Source of the DNA: Nitrososphaerota archaeon
GTDB lineage: Archaea > Thermoproteota > Nitrososphaeria > Nitrososphaerales > Nitrosopumilaceae
Assembly (NCBI GenBank): GCA_002698885.1
Contig: PAAH01000035.1
Span: 7,743-32,282, forward strand
Direction: 5' to 3'
DNA: 24,540 bases
Both the position numbers and the translations under genes were made by a program. A model generated the notes under the pieces. The model did not search any database. It saw only the letters and a list, made by a program, of their open reading frames with translations, and had not been told where the DNA came from. Each line of letters starts with the position of its first letter. Position 1 is the first letter of the stretch. This document shows positions 7,429-13,955 of this stretch, in pieces.

Positions 7429-8403
7429 CTATGGAGCAACTACAAGATTTAATGGCAAGTCCAATTTTCCAAATGGTTCAGCAATTCTCAAATAGTAATC
7501 TTTTCCCGAGTCATACAAAAAGTCTTCATAACTTCCATATCCAATTGCTGGTCCCCATAGAATCTCAAAGAATCTGTTCTGTCCTGGTTTCAGCACGACA
7601 TTCCCAGATGTAAAGTCTGAGCCCGAATTAACCCATTTATGACCACCATCCCAAACATTATAGTTACAAATTGAAGGACTTGTGCACGTCATAGTTACAT
7701 TACTGGAGGAGCCTGTGTTTTCAGCTAGGACTTTTAAGTTTAACAAAGCTTGACCAGTTGCAGTGTATGCAATGTTGTTATATTGCTTAACAGTACCCCG
7801 TTTTTCCTCTTGCCAGTTAGCTGCGTAATAATACGTGATAGGTCCTACCTGGTATGATTCACTGTTGTCTTTGTACATCTTTAGATTATAATCATCTTTG
7901 ATTACCTTCTCACAATCTCTGATTAACCTTGCATTCTCCTCATTTTGGCAAACCAAAAGCATCTCGTCTAATGTTTTATCTCCACTCTGACTAGTAGATT
8001 TTGGTGTTTGATCTTCTTGTGGTTGGTATTGTGATGGTTGGCTCATGTCGTTACCTACCGAACTTGCACTTACTTGCATGATTCCCATTTTTATTAAATA
8101 TTGAATTCCATTAAGAAAATCGTTTTCTGAAATTGCATCGTCTGCCCACCAACCTGCATTATTTTTTACCCAATCTGGTATACTATCAGAAGTAGATGCA
8201 CTACGTGTGGTTGATGGAACTGTGATTATGCCTTCCTCAATTAAAAATTGCATGCCTGATACAAATGCTTGATCATCAATTTGACCATCTGCCCACCAAC
8301 CTGCATTATTTTTTACCCAATCTGGAACATTTGCAGCATCTGCTAAACCTACAAATGAGGTTATGAGAATAATACTTGCCAAAACACTGATAATCTTTTT
8401 CAA
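7429..8403 (-). CDS. Secreted protein with two Trp-rich 'NNAGWWADG' repeats
   Basis: 324 residues: signal peptide (1-23, ending GLADA), then two copies of a ~45-residue unit. Each starts with (V/I)PDWVKNNAGWWAD and ends with the helix 'FLNGIQYLIKMGI'. A Ser/Gln/Pro-rich linker follows, then a C-terminal beta domain with two nearby cysteines (TCTSPSIC). The Trp-rich unit is common on exported proteins of ammonia-oxidising archaea; its function is unknown to me. The start is TTG (8401-8403), the only codon that leaves an intact signal peptide. The promoter has two copies of the shared element upstream of a TATA box. It is divergent from the SRPBCC gene at 8516. Confidence 0.85.
   Translation of the reverse strand: MKKIISVLASIILITSFVGLADAANVPDWVKNNAGWWADGQIDDQAFVSGMQFLIEEGIITVPSTTRSASTSDSIPDWVKNNAGWWADDAISENDFLNGIQYLIKMGIMQVSASSVGNDMSQPSQYQPQEDQTPKSTSQSGDKTLDEMLLVCQNEENARLIRDCEKVIKDDYNLKMYKDNSESYQVGPITYYYAANWQEEKRGTVKQYNNIAYTATGQALLNLKVLAENTGSSSNVTMTCTSPSICNYNVWDGGHKWVNSGSDFTSGNVVLKPGQNRFFEILWGPAIGYGSYEDFLYDSGKDYYLRIAEPFGKLDLPLNLVVAP
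8141..8325. repeat. Two identical 38-base direct repeats inside the secreted-protein gene
   Basis: Positions 8141-8178 and 8288-8325 are identical over 38 bases, 147 bases apart (start to start). They encode the PDWVKNNAGWWAD core of the two protein repeats. Complete identity including synonymous positions suggests recent duplication or gene conversion rather than protein constraint alone. Confidence 0.9.
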
Positions 8404-8423
8404 TAATTTTCTGCCTGTAATTT

Positions 8424-8464
8424 AATATATAAAGCACGTGCCTAGTTATACTACTAGTGCTAAC
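8424..8464 (-). promoter_or_regulatory. Promoter of secreted repeat protein with tandem NTTASCACTA elements
   Basis: On the minus strand: distal GTTAGCACTA (8455-8464), a degenerate proximal copy CTAGGCACG (8437-8445, 19 bases closer), then the TATA box in TTTATATATTA (about 8424-8432), about 25 bases before the TTG start. The layout matches the zinc-ribbon promoter at 10582-10621 almost to the base: the distal copy lies 52-53 and the proximal 33-34 bases from the start codon. Confidence 0.65.
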
Positions 8465-8515
8465 CTTTTCTGAACATTAATGATTTTAATTGATATAACA
8501 ATAATACACATTAAA

Positions 8516-8956
8516 ATGGTAAAATTTCAATTTACAAAAATCATTGATGTGGATAGAGACTTGATCTTTGAAATAAGTACTGATTACAAAAATTTTACAA
8601 AAGTTCTGCCAAAATATTTTAAAAATCTGGAGATAGTTGAAAGTAATGATAATAAAACAATAATAAAAGAAACAGTAAATTTTTTGAATAGGACAGATAC
8701 AATTTTAACAGAACATATAATCATCAAACCAGATCAACACATAATTACAATGCTAGATGGGCCAGCAAAAGATAGTTGTTTTGATGAAATATATGAAAAA
8801 AATGGCTCTAATACAAAAATTGTAATAAATGTAAATTTTATTCTGCATGGGAAATTAAAGATTATTGGATTTTTTGCAAAGAAAAAAATTCAAATGCATA
8901 TGGAACAGGTTATGAATGAGTTCGTAAGTTATGCTAAGAGCAATAAAACTAATTAG
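8516..8956 (+). CDS. SRPBCC (START-like) family protein, second copy
   Basis: 146 residues from the ATG at 8516. A start 36 bases earlier would add a hydrophobic dozen residues and would misalign it with the paralogue at 1196-1636, which begins in the same way (MSKISFEKII against MVKFQFTKII). Shared pattern: strand 1, the helix DLIFEISTDYKNFTKVLP, a beta sheet, and a long C-terminal helix (KKIQMHMEQVMNEFVSYA). This suggests binding of a hydrophobic ligand. It is divergent from the secreted repeat protein and runs convergent, with a one-base gap, into the flavoprotein gene. A distal copy of the regional promoter element lies 52 bases upstream of its start, but in reversed orientation. Confidence 0.72.
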   Translation: MVKFQFTKIIDVDRDLIFEISTDYKNFTKVLPKYFKNLEIVESNDNKTIIKETVNFLNRTDTILTEHIIIKPDQHIITMLDGPAKDSCFDEIYEKNGSNTKIVINVNFILHGKLKIIGFFAKKKIQMHMEQVMNEFVSYAKSNKTN

Positions 8957-8957
8957 A

Positions 8958-10295
8958 TTATCTATCTAAAAAATTCATTAATTTTGGATGAGCAAGAATT
9001 GAACTATGTGCTGCAGAATCAGTTCCGATACCATAACTGATAGTTGAATCACCCACAAAGAATAATCCGTCTACATTTTTTACGGAATGCGGCATTTTAT
9101 TTTTCCATACTAAACCTGGCTCCTTCACTACAGCCTCAACAAGTTTCCATGCCATACCTCTTTCCCAAAGTAATGCCATGTTAAAATCAGGATATATTTC
9201 AGAAAGCTCCTTTTTCATCTGTTCCACAATTTCTTTTATGCGACTTGGGTTATCTGTTTCTTCTGGCTTTACTGGAGTTCCAACAATTATCAAATGTTCA
9301 CCAGGAGGTGAAACAGATGGTGTAATATTTGAGATAAAGAATATTCCTTTTGACACATAATCTTTACCTACTGGAAAAACAACCTGTCTAGAATCAATTT
9401 GTTTTGATAATGCAAAATGAACCTCGACAACAGATGTAGTTTTATTGAGACGATTTGTCTGTGTTATGAATTCTTTATCAAATACTCCTTCATCAAATAA
9501 CTGATTTATTGCATGATATGCTGGAAATGAGATTACAACACAGTTAGTTTCCACATTTGTACCATCAGTCAATATAACACCTGTAACTTTTCCATCTGAA
9601 ATTGAGATTTTTTTCACAGACTTGCCTAAAATTACATCTGACTTTTTTTCTGTTATGTAATCTGCCATAACTTGAGAAATTCTATCATATCCACCCATGT
9701 CAGGATAAGCAAATTCACTTGTTCCACCTTTGAATGGATTTGCTCTAATTATCGTTCGTGCAAATTCACCAAGTGATATATGATCTGTCGTATCAGCAAA
9801 CGCCAACATACAGACTGCATCAAAAAAACGCTTTGAATGGTAATCCAATCTTTTTGTGACTTGTGTTAATGGTGTTTTATCAAGTTCTTCAGTTTTTTTC
9901 ATACTTGTGAATGCCATTGGTAGTAAGATTCTAAGTAATGATAATCTACTACGAAATGGAATCAATGACATCTGGAGAACATCTAAAATCCCTTTTGGAT
10001 ATTTATGAAATCCACTCCCGTCATAAAATGCAATATCTCCAACTATTGCCAACTTTAACCTTGATTCTATATTGACATCTTTCATGACTTGATATATTGC
10101 AGATTTTTTATAGAATGGCATTATATGAAATCCATTATCTAAAATATGATTTTTATATAATATTGATGAGGTTCTTCCTCCTACTTGTCTAGATTTTTCA
10201 AAGATTTTTACATTAATATTTTTATTTACCAGAAGTAGGCCGGTTGACAACCCACCTATTCCCGCACCAATAATTACAACTGGATGTTTAGTCAT
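8958..10295 (-). CDS. FAD-dependent oxidoreductase, phytoene-desaturase/amine-oxidase type
   Basis: 445 residues. The N-terminal dinucleotide-binding motif is GAGIGG (residues 10-15) and continues into the family motif FEKSRQVGGRTSS; the C-terminal FAD motif is VDGLFFVGDSTISYGIGTDSAA. This combination defines the carotenoid desaturase/protoporphyrinogen oxidase/amine oxidase superfamily. The substrate is unknown; carotenoid or other isoprenoid desaturation or isomerisation is plausible. The start is ATG 10293-10295, 29 bases after the end of the zinc-ribbon gene on the same strand, so it probably shares that gene's element-bearing promoter. Related flavoproteins are often found in light-induced gene sets of bacteria (known), which fits the neighbouring CarH-like sensor (inference). 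Confidence 0.85.
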   Translation of the reverse strand: MTKHPVVIIGAGIGGLSTGLLLVNKNINVKIFEKSRQVGGRTSSILYKNHILDNGFHIMPFYKKSAIYQVMKDVNIESRLKLAIVGDIAFYDGSGFHKYPKGILDVLQMSLIPFRSRLSLLRILLPMAFTSMKKTEELDKTPLTQVTKRLDYHSKRFFDAVCMLAFADTTDHISLGEFARTIIRANPFKGGTSEFAYPDMGGYDRISQVMADYITEKKSDVILGKSVKKISISDGKVTGVILTDGTNVETNCVVISFPAYHAINQLFDEGVFDKEFITQTNRLNKTTSVVEVHFALSKQIDSRQVVFPVGKDYVSKGIFFISNITPSVSPPGEHLIIVGTPVKPEETDNPSRIKEIVEQMKKELSEIYPDFNMALLWERGMAWKLVEAVVKEPGLVWKNKMPHSVKNVDGLFFVGDSTISYGIGTDSAAHSSILAHPKLMNFLDR

Positions 10296-10324
10296 TAAAT
10301 TATTAACCTATCATCCCAAGTTAC

Positions 10325-10561
10325 TTATGCTAAAGAAAAGTTTTTTCCTAGATCGTTATTTGAATTATTGCTAACTTTCGCTTTTTTCTTATTTCTTGAC
10401 TTTGTTCTCAAGATCATCTTGCAACATGGGCATCTAATTTCTTCTGTTGACATAAATACTTCGCACCAACTACAGCGTTTCAAACCAAATTGATATTTTT
10501 TTGCATTTGGTATCGATTGATGCTTCAAGTGAATACAAATTCCTTTGCATGATGCTCCCAT
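10325..10561 (-). CDS. Small zinc-ribbon protein of thaumarchaeal type
   Basis: 78 residues with three cysteine clusters: C5-x3-C9, C30-x2-C33 and C44-P-C46-C47. A basic Lys/Arg tail (RTKSRNKKKAK) follows. The N-terminus MGASCKGICI and the KRCSWCEVF...RCPCCKMILRTK pattern are familiar from the many short zinc-ribbon proteins of ammonia-oxidising archaea, usually suspected to be nucleic-acid or protein-binding regulators. The start is ATG 10559-10561. Its promoter has two element copies. It is probably the first gene of a unit with the flavoprotein that follows. Confidence 0.8.
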   Translation of the reverse strand: MGASCKGICIHLKHQSIPNAKKYQFGLKRCSWCEVFMSTEEIRCPCCKMILRTKSRNKKKAKVSNNSNNDLGKNFSLA

Positions 10562-10581
10562 ACACTATCTATTCATTCATC

Positions 10582-10621
10582 ATATATATCTCTAGTGTTA
10601 ATTTAATAAAATAGTGCTAAC
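10582..10621 (-). promoter_or_regulatory. Promoter of the zinc-ribbon gene with tandem elements
   Basis: On the minus strand: distal GTTAGCACTA (10612-10621), proximal ATTAACACTA (10593-10602) exactly 19 bases nearer the gene, then the TATA box ATATATAT (10582-10589), about 25 bases before the ATG. This is the clearest example of the two-copy arrangement. Confidence 0.7.
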
Positions 10622-10664
10622 TAATTTAGATTGGTGGAAATTTAATGAAAAAATAAAAAATGGG

Positions 10665-11078
10665 CTAATAGTATGCAGCACTAGCAGAACCAATTATAGA
10701 TATAACAGATTCATGACTTGATATTTCTGCAACCGTACTTACATTCATTAATCCAGTTACAACAAGTTTTGTTTTTTCCCATCTATGTACTGCAACTTGA
10801 ACATGGTGTTTTTCACTTATGTCATATTTTGGACGTTCGATGTCTATTCCTTCTTTGAAGGCTACTTCTAGATGCACATGTGGAAGACTATCTGAAAACT
10901 TTCTCTCCAAAGCCATTATCTTCACCAGTAAATTGTTGTTTACTTTAGGATATGCTGTAGATATTCTGTTCAAAAAGTCATCATAGAGTTTCTCTATGTC
11001 TGCACCTGGTTCTAAAGAATTACCAGAATCCACCAATTCTCTCCACCTTTGAATAGTCTTCGTGTAGGATGAATCCAC
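10665..11078 (-). CDS. Hypothetical soluble protein translationally coupled to a membrane protein
   Basis: 137 residues from a GTG start (11076-11078) that lies 59 bases inside the upstream membrane-protein gene. A second GTG at 11031-11033 would shorten it by 15 residues and reduce the overlap. The N-terminal half is helical (TKTIQRWRELVDSG, LYDDFLNRISTAYP). The second half is beta-rich, with His residues in LPHVHLEVAF and SEKHHVQVAVHRW that could bind a metal. No family is recognised. The overlap with the membrane gene implies co-expression and possibly a complex. Confidence 0.7.
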   Translation of the reverse strand: MDSSYTKTIQRWRELVDSGNSLEPGADIEKLYDDFLNRISTAYPKVNNNLLVKIMALERKFSDSLPHVHLEVAFKEGIDIERPKYDISEKHHVQVAVHRWEKTKLVVTGLMNVSTVAEISSHESVISIIGSASAAYY

Positions 11079-11598
11079 CCATAAGTCCCATTATTGCTCC
11101 AAAAATCACATGAAGTATTAATGAATGGTAGTAGATTCTGTCACTGTTAAACAACAACGTGGCCAAAGCCTCTTGTTCATCCAAGTCAAAGTCAGATATG
11201 TCGGTGATAATTAGTTCTACTTCCATTATTGGAGTCATAACAAACATGTGAATTGGTAAAAATGCTAATGTGAAAACAATAAGTCCAGTTAACACACCGG
11301 TCATAATTGCCTTGGGTACGGTCACCAATCTAAAAAATCTCCATATGTTTGAAGCCAATAAGTACATAGCACCAATCAATGCTGCGACGCCCATATGGGC
11401 CATAAATCCTAGTGCGATCCCAGAGAATTCATCAACACCCATTGTTACTCCAATGGTTTTGTAGAATGTTCCTGTAGGAATATCTAGCATTTGATCTATT
11501 GCAAAAAACGAAGAAAACAAAGCAAAACCTGCAACGAGGCCAGCTCCTATTCCTGCTTTTACGAGACCTTTCTTGGTTGGTAGTTGTATTGCACTCAT
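11020..11598 (-). CDS. Integral membrane protein, about five helices, function unknown
   Basis: 192 residues with hydrophobic helices near residues 12-32, 58-82, 92-122 and 155-178. An acidic loop (ITDISDFDLDEQEALATLLFNSD) faces one side before the last helix. Small residues (G, A, M) dominate the helices, as in tightly packed bundles. The protein ends with a short cytoplasmic-type tail. The start is ATG 11596-11598 with a TATA box 25 bases upstream. The gene overlaps the next by 59 bases. No family recognised. The promoter has one element copy between TATA and start and one further upstream. Confidence 0.78.
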   Translation of the reverse strand: MSAIQLPTKKGLVKAGIGAGLVAGFALFSSFFAIDQMLDIPTGTFYKTIGVTMGVDEFSGIALGFMAHMGVAALIGAMYLLASNIWRFFRLVTVPKAIMTGVLTGLIVFTLAFLPIHMFVMTPIMEVELIITDISDFDLDEQEALATLLFNSDRIYYHSLILHVIFGAIMGLMGGFILHEDYSKVERIGGFW

Positions 11599-11607
11599 TA
11601 ATCAACA

Positions 11608-11659
11608 AGTGCTAACTGGATATATATCGTTTATGCACTATGATTAGCATAGTGGTAAA
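11608..11659 (-). promoter_or_regulatory. Promoter of the membrane-protein pair: two elements plus an inverted repeat
   Basis: On the minus strand: the distal element TTTACCACTA (11650-11659) lies 53 bases from the start codon, the usual position. The TATA box is ATATATAT (11620-11627). A second exact GTTAGCACT (11608-11616) lies between TATA and the start, the classic place for a repressor site. A perfect 7-base inverted repeat, CACTATG-ATTAG-CATAGTG (11636-11654), overlaps the distal element. Confidence 0.6.
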
Positions 11660-11680
11660 AATTTACGATCTAATGCATAA

Positions 11681-11720
11681 CTTAGCACTAAATGAAAAAA
11701 TAACAATTGGGTTTTATATT
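11681..11720 (+). promoter_or_regulatory. Promoter of the small gene at 11741 with upstream element
   Basis: On the plus strand: CTTAGCACTA (11681-11690), a weak second copy AATAACAAT (11699-11707; 7 of 9 bases of ATTAACACT), then the TATA box TTTTATATT (11712-11720), then the ATG at 11741. Orientation and distances relative to the gene are the same as in the minus-strand promoters at 8424-8464 and 10582-10621. Confidence 0.6.
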
Positions 11721-11740
11721 CTAACTAATTTAAAATAGAC

Positions 11741-11926
11741 ATGACAGAAGAACAAGAATGGGCAAGTTTGTTGGCAGAAGTTTTCGATAAACTAACTGCA
11801 AAACATGCAGCAATTACCTACAAGTTCGATAAACTAGAAATGACTGGTACAGTAGAACGAAATGGTAAAAAAGTTCCAACCGGAACTGTAATACTAACAG
11901 GCGGCCTAACTATAACAACCAAATAA
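11741..11926 (+). CDS. Small hypothetical protein (61 residues)
   Basis: A helical N-terminus (EEQEWASLLAEVFDKLTAK) is followed by a beta-hairpin-like half (ITYKFDKLEMTGTVERNGKK, then TGTVILTGGLTITTK). Acidic at the start and Thr/Gly-rich at the end. No family is recognised. The ATG start has a TATA box at the normal leaderless distance and a good upstream element, which argues strongly for a real gene. The next gene follows after 15 bases and is probably co-transcribed. Confidence 0.7.
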   Translation: MTEEQEWASLLAEVFDKLTAKHAAITYKFDKLEMTGTVERNGKKVPTGTVILTGGLTITTK

Positions 11927-11941
11927 ACAGGAATAGCGAAA

Positions 11942-12307
11942 ATGAAATCTAAGCTTCCTGCCAATTTTTTAATATATCTTAAAAGTGGACAGCTCACTAT
12001 TACTAATAAGGAGAAAACTGCAATAGAGTTTAATTCTAAAGGCAGTACAAGGACGCTTGATATAATAGATTTACCTACAAAAATACCAGGTAATATGAGT
12101 CTGTTAAAACAATTAACAGAAGCTAAAGATTTAGCAAAAATGCTAAGCAAAGAAGGAGTTACCTTGGAGGTTAAACATAAAGGAAAACTAATTCTACGTC
12201 TTGGTAAAAATGCAAGACCAAAGTTATCTACATTGGTTACATTTTCTCGTAGCGTAGAAATAGTAGATCTTAGTGAACTTCGAAAACTTGACAAAGAAAT
12301 TTCCTAA
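11942..12307 (+). CDS. Hypothetical basic soluble protein
   Basis: 121 residues, lysine-rich, alternating beta and helical segments: FLIYLKSGQLTITNKEK, EFNSKGSTRTLDIIDLP, a helix (LLKQLTEAKDLAKMLSKEG), then VTLEVKHKGKLILRLGKNA. It is 15 bases behind the 61-residue gene, and a DICT-domain gene follows 55 bases later behind its own AT-rich promoter. No family recognised. The alternating hydrophobic strands with a central helix would fit a small ligand- or protein-binding fold. Confidence 0.7.
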   Translation: MKSKLPANFLIYLKSGQLTITNKEKTAIEFNSKGSTRTLDIIDLPTKIPGNMSLLKQLTEAKDLAKMLSKEGVTLEVKHKGKLILRLGKNARPKLSTLVTFSRSVEIVDLSELRKLDKEIS

Positions 12308-12362
12308 TTAAAATTATTTCAATTTTAGTTTCCATTAAATATTCTGAGTTTTAACTAGAATT

Positions 12363-12950
12363 ATGACATTACTGAATGACAGCATTGTAGAAACTGTTTG
12401 GGAAAAATTCCCTGAAAAACGAGGTGTTCCGGAACAAGGAGATGAAATTTTTACCAAATGGAATTTTCAAGATTTCCAAGATAGTGGATACCTAAACTTT
12501 AGAGCTGATAGGGCAGATCTTTTTGCACTGAGTATCATGGTTGAAAATTATGCAGCAAAACACAAATATCCATTACTAGCATCATTTGAAGACGAAAGTA
12601 GATACAAGTTTGTTGAAGATAGATACATGAAATTGATGAAATCAATACCACGTGTATGGGTAATTGGTAATTTCAACAATCCAAATCTTGCTCAGACTGT
12701 TCCACCAAGTTGTAAAGTGATTAGTTGCATAGGCACACCAATATCCACTGTTTGGGCAGTTGTAACACGCGGAAGCGATGGTCCAGTAGGACTAATTGCA
12801 GACGAAGTTGGTAATCGAAAGTTTAAAGGATTTTTTACTACAAATCCAGATGTTATGCAACATGCAGTTGACTTGATTGCCGAAACCCTTGTCACAACAT
12901 TTGATTTTAACAAATCAGAGTATGCTGAGGGTGGAAAAGGCGGCTACTAA
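12363..12950 (+). CDS. DICT-domain sensory protein
   Basis: 195 residues. Residues about 50-180 fit the DICT sensory domain: a helix with Glu (ALSIMVENYAAKH), the strand/turn PLLASFEDESRYKFVEDRYM, a core strand VWVIGNFNNP, then WAVVTRGSDGPVGLIADE and the ending KFKGFFTTNPDVMQHAVDLIAETL. DICT domains occur with two-component, diguanylate cyclase and haloarchaeal bacterio-opsin-activator-like proteins and have been linked to light responses (established idea, mechanism unknown). Here the domain stands almost alone, with no DNA-binding part. It is convergent with the B12-binding sensor gene, one base apart. It has its own TATA-like sequence (TTAAATATT) but no copy of the regional element. Confidence 0.65.
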   Translation: MTLLNDSIVETVWEKFPEKRGVPEQGDEIFTKWNFQDFQDSGYLNFRADRADLFALSIMVENYAAKHKYPLLASFEDESRYKFVEDRYMKLMKSIPRVWVIGNFNNPNLAQTVPPSCKVISCIGTPISTVWAVVTRGSDGPVGLIADEVGNRKFKGFFTTNPDVMQHAVDLIAETLVTTFDFNKSEYAEGGKGGY

Positions 12951-12951
12951 T

Positions 12952-13806
12952 CTATTTTTTAGATTTTTTTAGAATTTTTGGTAATTGTACAAGTGATTGG
13001 TTACTATCAATAATAGTTGCATCAAATTTTGCTTTGGAACCATCAGTAAAAGCTTGACCACCAACAAAAATTGGAATTTTTTTATTAAATTCCCGAATTT
13101 TTTTAGTCAATCTTTGCCCTGCAGGTATACTATCAGGGAGTGTGATTGAAATTATAACTCCGTCAGCAGATACACTTTTCATAAAATTTAAGACAGATTC
13201 TGCCGGTGTTGACGGTGATAGATTAAATGTTGTAAACCCTCTGTTTGCCAAATAACTTTCTACAACACTGCAACCTAAACTGTGTTCTTCTCCAACAGGA
13301 GTCGTGATAATGATTTTTCCATTTGTGCCTTTATGTTTGCGCTCTTCAAGGATAACTTTTACTAGACTGTGTGCAACATTGCTTGCAACATGTTCAGTTG
13401 CAACTGAAAGAATTCCATTAGACCACATCTCGCCTATTTTTTCCATGACAGGATTTAGAATTTTTTCAAAAAACTGATCTAACGAATTACTATTCAAGAA
13501 TCCAGCATATACTTTTTTTGCACCTTGAAGATCACCTTCCGTGAGAAATGTAAATGTCTGTAACTGTAATTTTTCTATTATCTTTTCTCTTTTTTCTCTA
13601 TCCTTTGGTGTATTTTGTAATAGAAATGCCTGGATTTTAGGATCATGTCTGTACTCCGCAGGTATATCATCCTGTGTTACATTATGGATTACACCTAGAT
13701 ACTTGATAGTTTCTTGCCTAGAGGTCTTGTGGAGTTTATCCCATGTACTTTTTACTAAATACAAATAATCAACGTTCTTTACATTTTTTTTTCTAATGTA
13801 AACCAA
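12952..13806 (-). CDS. Cobalamin-binding sensor, CarH/LitR-like, without MerR domain
   Basis: 284 residues. About 75-155 is the helical B12-binding cap domain with MWSNGILSVATEH, i.e. W128-x9-E138-H139, the signature of CarH-type photoreceptors. About 160-284 is the Rossmann-like B12 domain; GEEHSLG (H175) matches the CarH lower-ligand loop rather than the DxHxxG of methionine synthase, and LSPSTPAES follows as in CarH. The N-terminus is not the MerR helix-turn-helix of CarH but a short beta module (VYIRKKNVKNVDYLYLV...QETIKYLG) resembling the start of IS1634/IS4-type transposases. Start TTG (13804-13806); no better codon exists. It is convergent with the DICT gene and divergent from the SDR gene. 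Confidence 0.85.
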   Translation of the reverse strand: MVYIRKKNVKNVDYLYLVKSTWDKLHKTSRQETIKYLGVIHNVTQDDIPAEYRHDPKIQAFLLQNTPKDREKREKIIEKLQLQTFTFLTEGDLQGAKKVYAGFLNSNSLDQFFEKILNPVMEKIGEMWSNGILSVATEHVASNVAHSLVKVILEERKHKGTNGKIIITTPVGEEHSLGCSVVESYLANRGFTTFNLSPSTPAESVLNFMKSVSADGVIISITLPDSIPAGQRLTKKIREFNKKIPIFVGGQAFTDGSKAKFDATIIDSNQSLVQLPKILKKSKK

Positions 13807-13825
13807 ATTCAGTATAGGTGCATTT

Positions 13826-13857
13826 TAATGCCTAATAAGGTTTATCTAGTGCCTAAT
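13826..13857. promoter_or_regulatory. Two direct repeats between the B12-sensor and SDR genes
   Basis: TAATGCCTAAT (13826-13836) and TAGTGCCTAAT (13847-13857) differ at one base and are spaced 21 bases apart, two helical turns. Read on the minus strand they are ATTAGGCATTA and ATTAGGCACTA, close to the regional element with one extra base. The near copy overlaps the expected TATA position of the sensor gene, so it could be an autoregulatory operator. Confidence 0.5.
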
Positions 13858-13892
13858 ATAGATTTATTAGATAATTTCTTTAATTATAATTA

Positions 13893-13931
13893 ATTACCAC
13901 TATTAATTCAAAATTCCAATATGGTATATTA
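13893..13931 (+). promoter_or_regulatory. Promoter of the SDR gene with upstream element
   Basis: ATTACCACTA (13893-13902) lies about 22 bases before the TATA box TATATTA (13925-13931); the TTG start is at 13956. The element matches the NTTASCACTA pattern and its distance to TATA agrees with the other promoters, although the start codon is a few bases further downstream here. Confidence 0.5.
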
Positions 13932-13955
13932 ATTCTGAAATGAAACGATATGTAA

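Noticed and set aside
10326..10335. TATGCTAAA before the flavoprotein gene as another element copy
   Set aside because: Only 6 of 9 bases agree and it overlaps the end of the zinc-ribbon coding region; the flavoprotein gene is better explained as second in that unit.
11818..12294. Long minus-strand frame of 158 codons opposite the small genes
   Set aside because: Its composition is that of an antisense shadow (Ser/Leu/Ile-rich); the plus-strand frames have promoter signals and normal protein composition.
12952..13806. Reading the transposase-like N-terminus as an insertion sequence
   Set aside because: Only about 40 residues resemble a transposase; there is no DDE domain, terminal inverted repeat or target duplication, and the rest is an intact B12 sensor.
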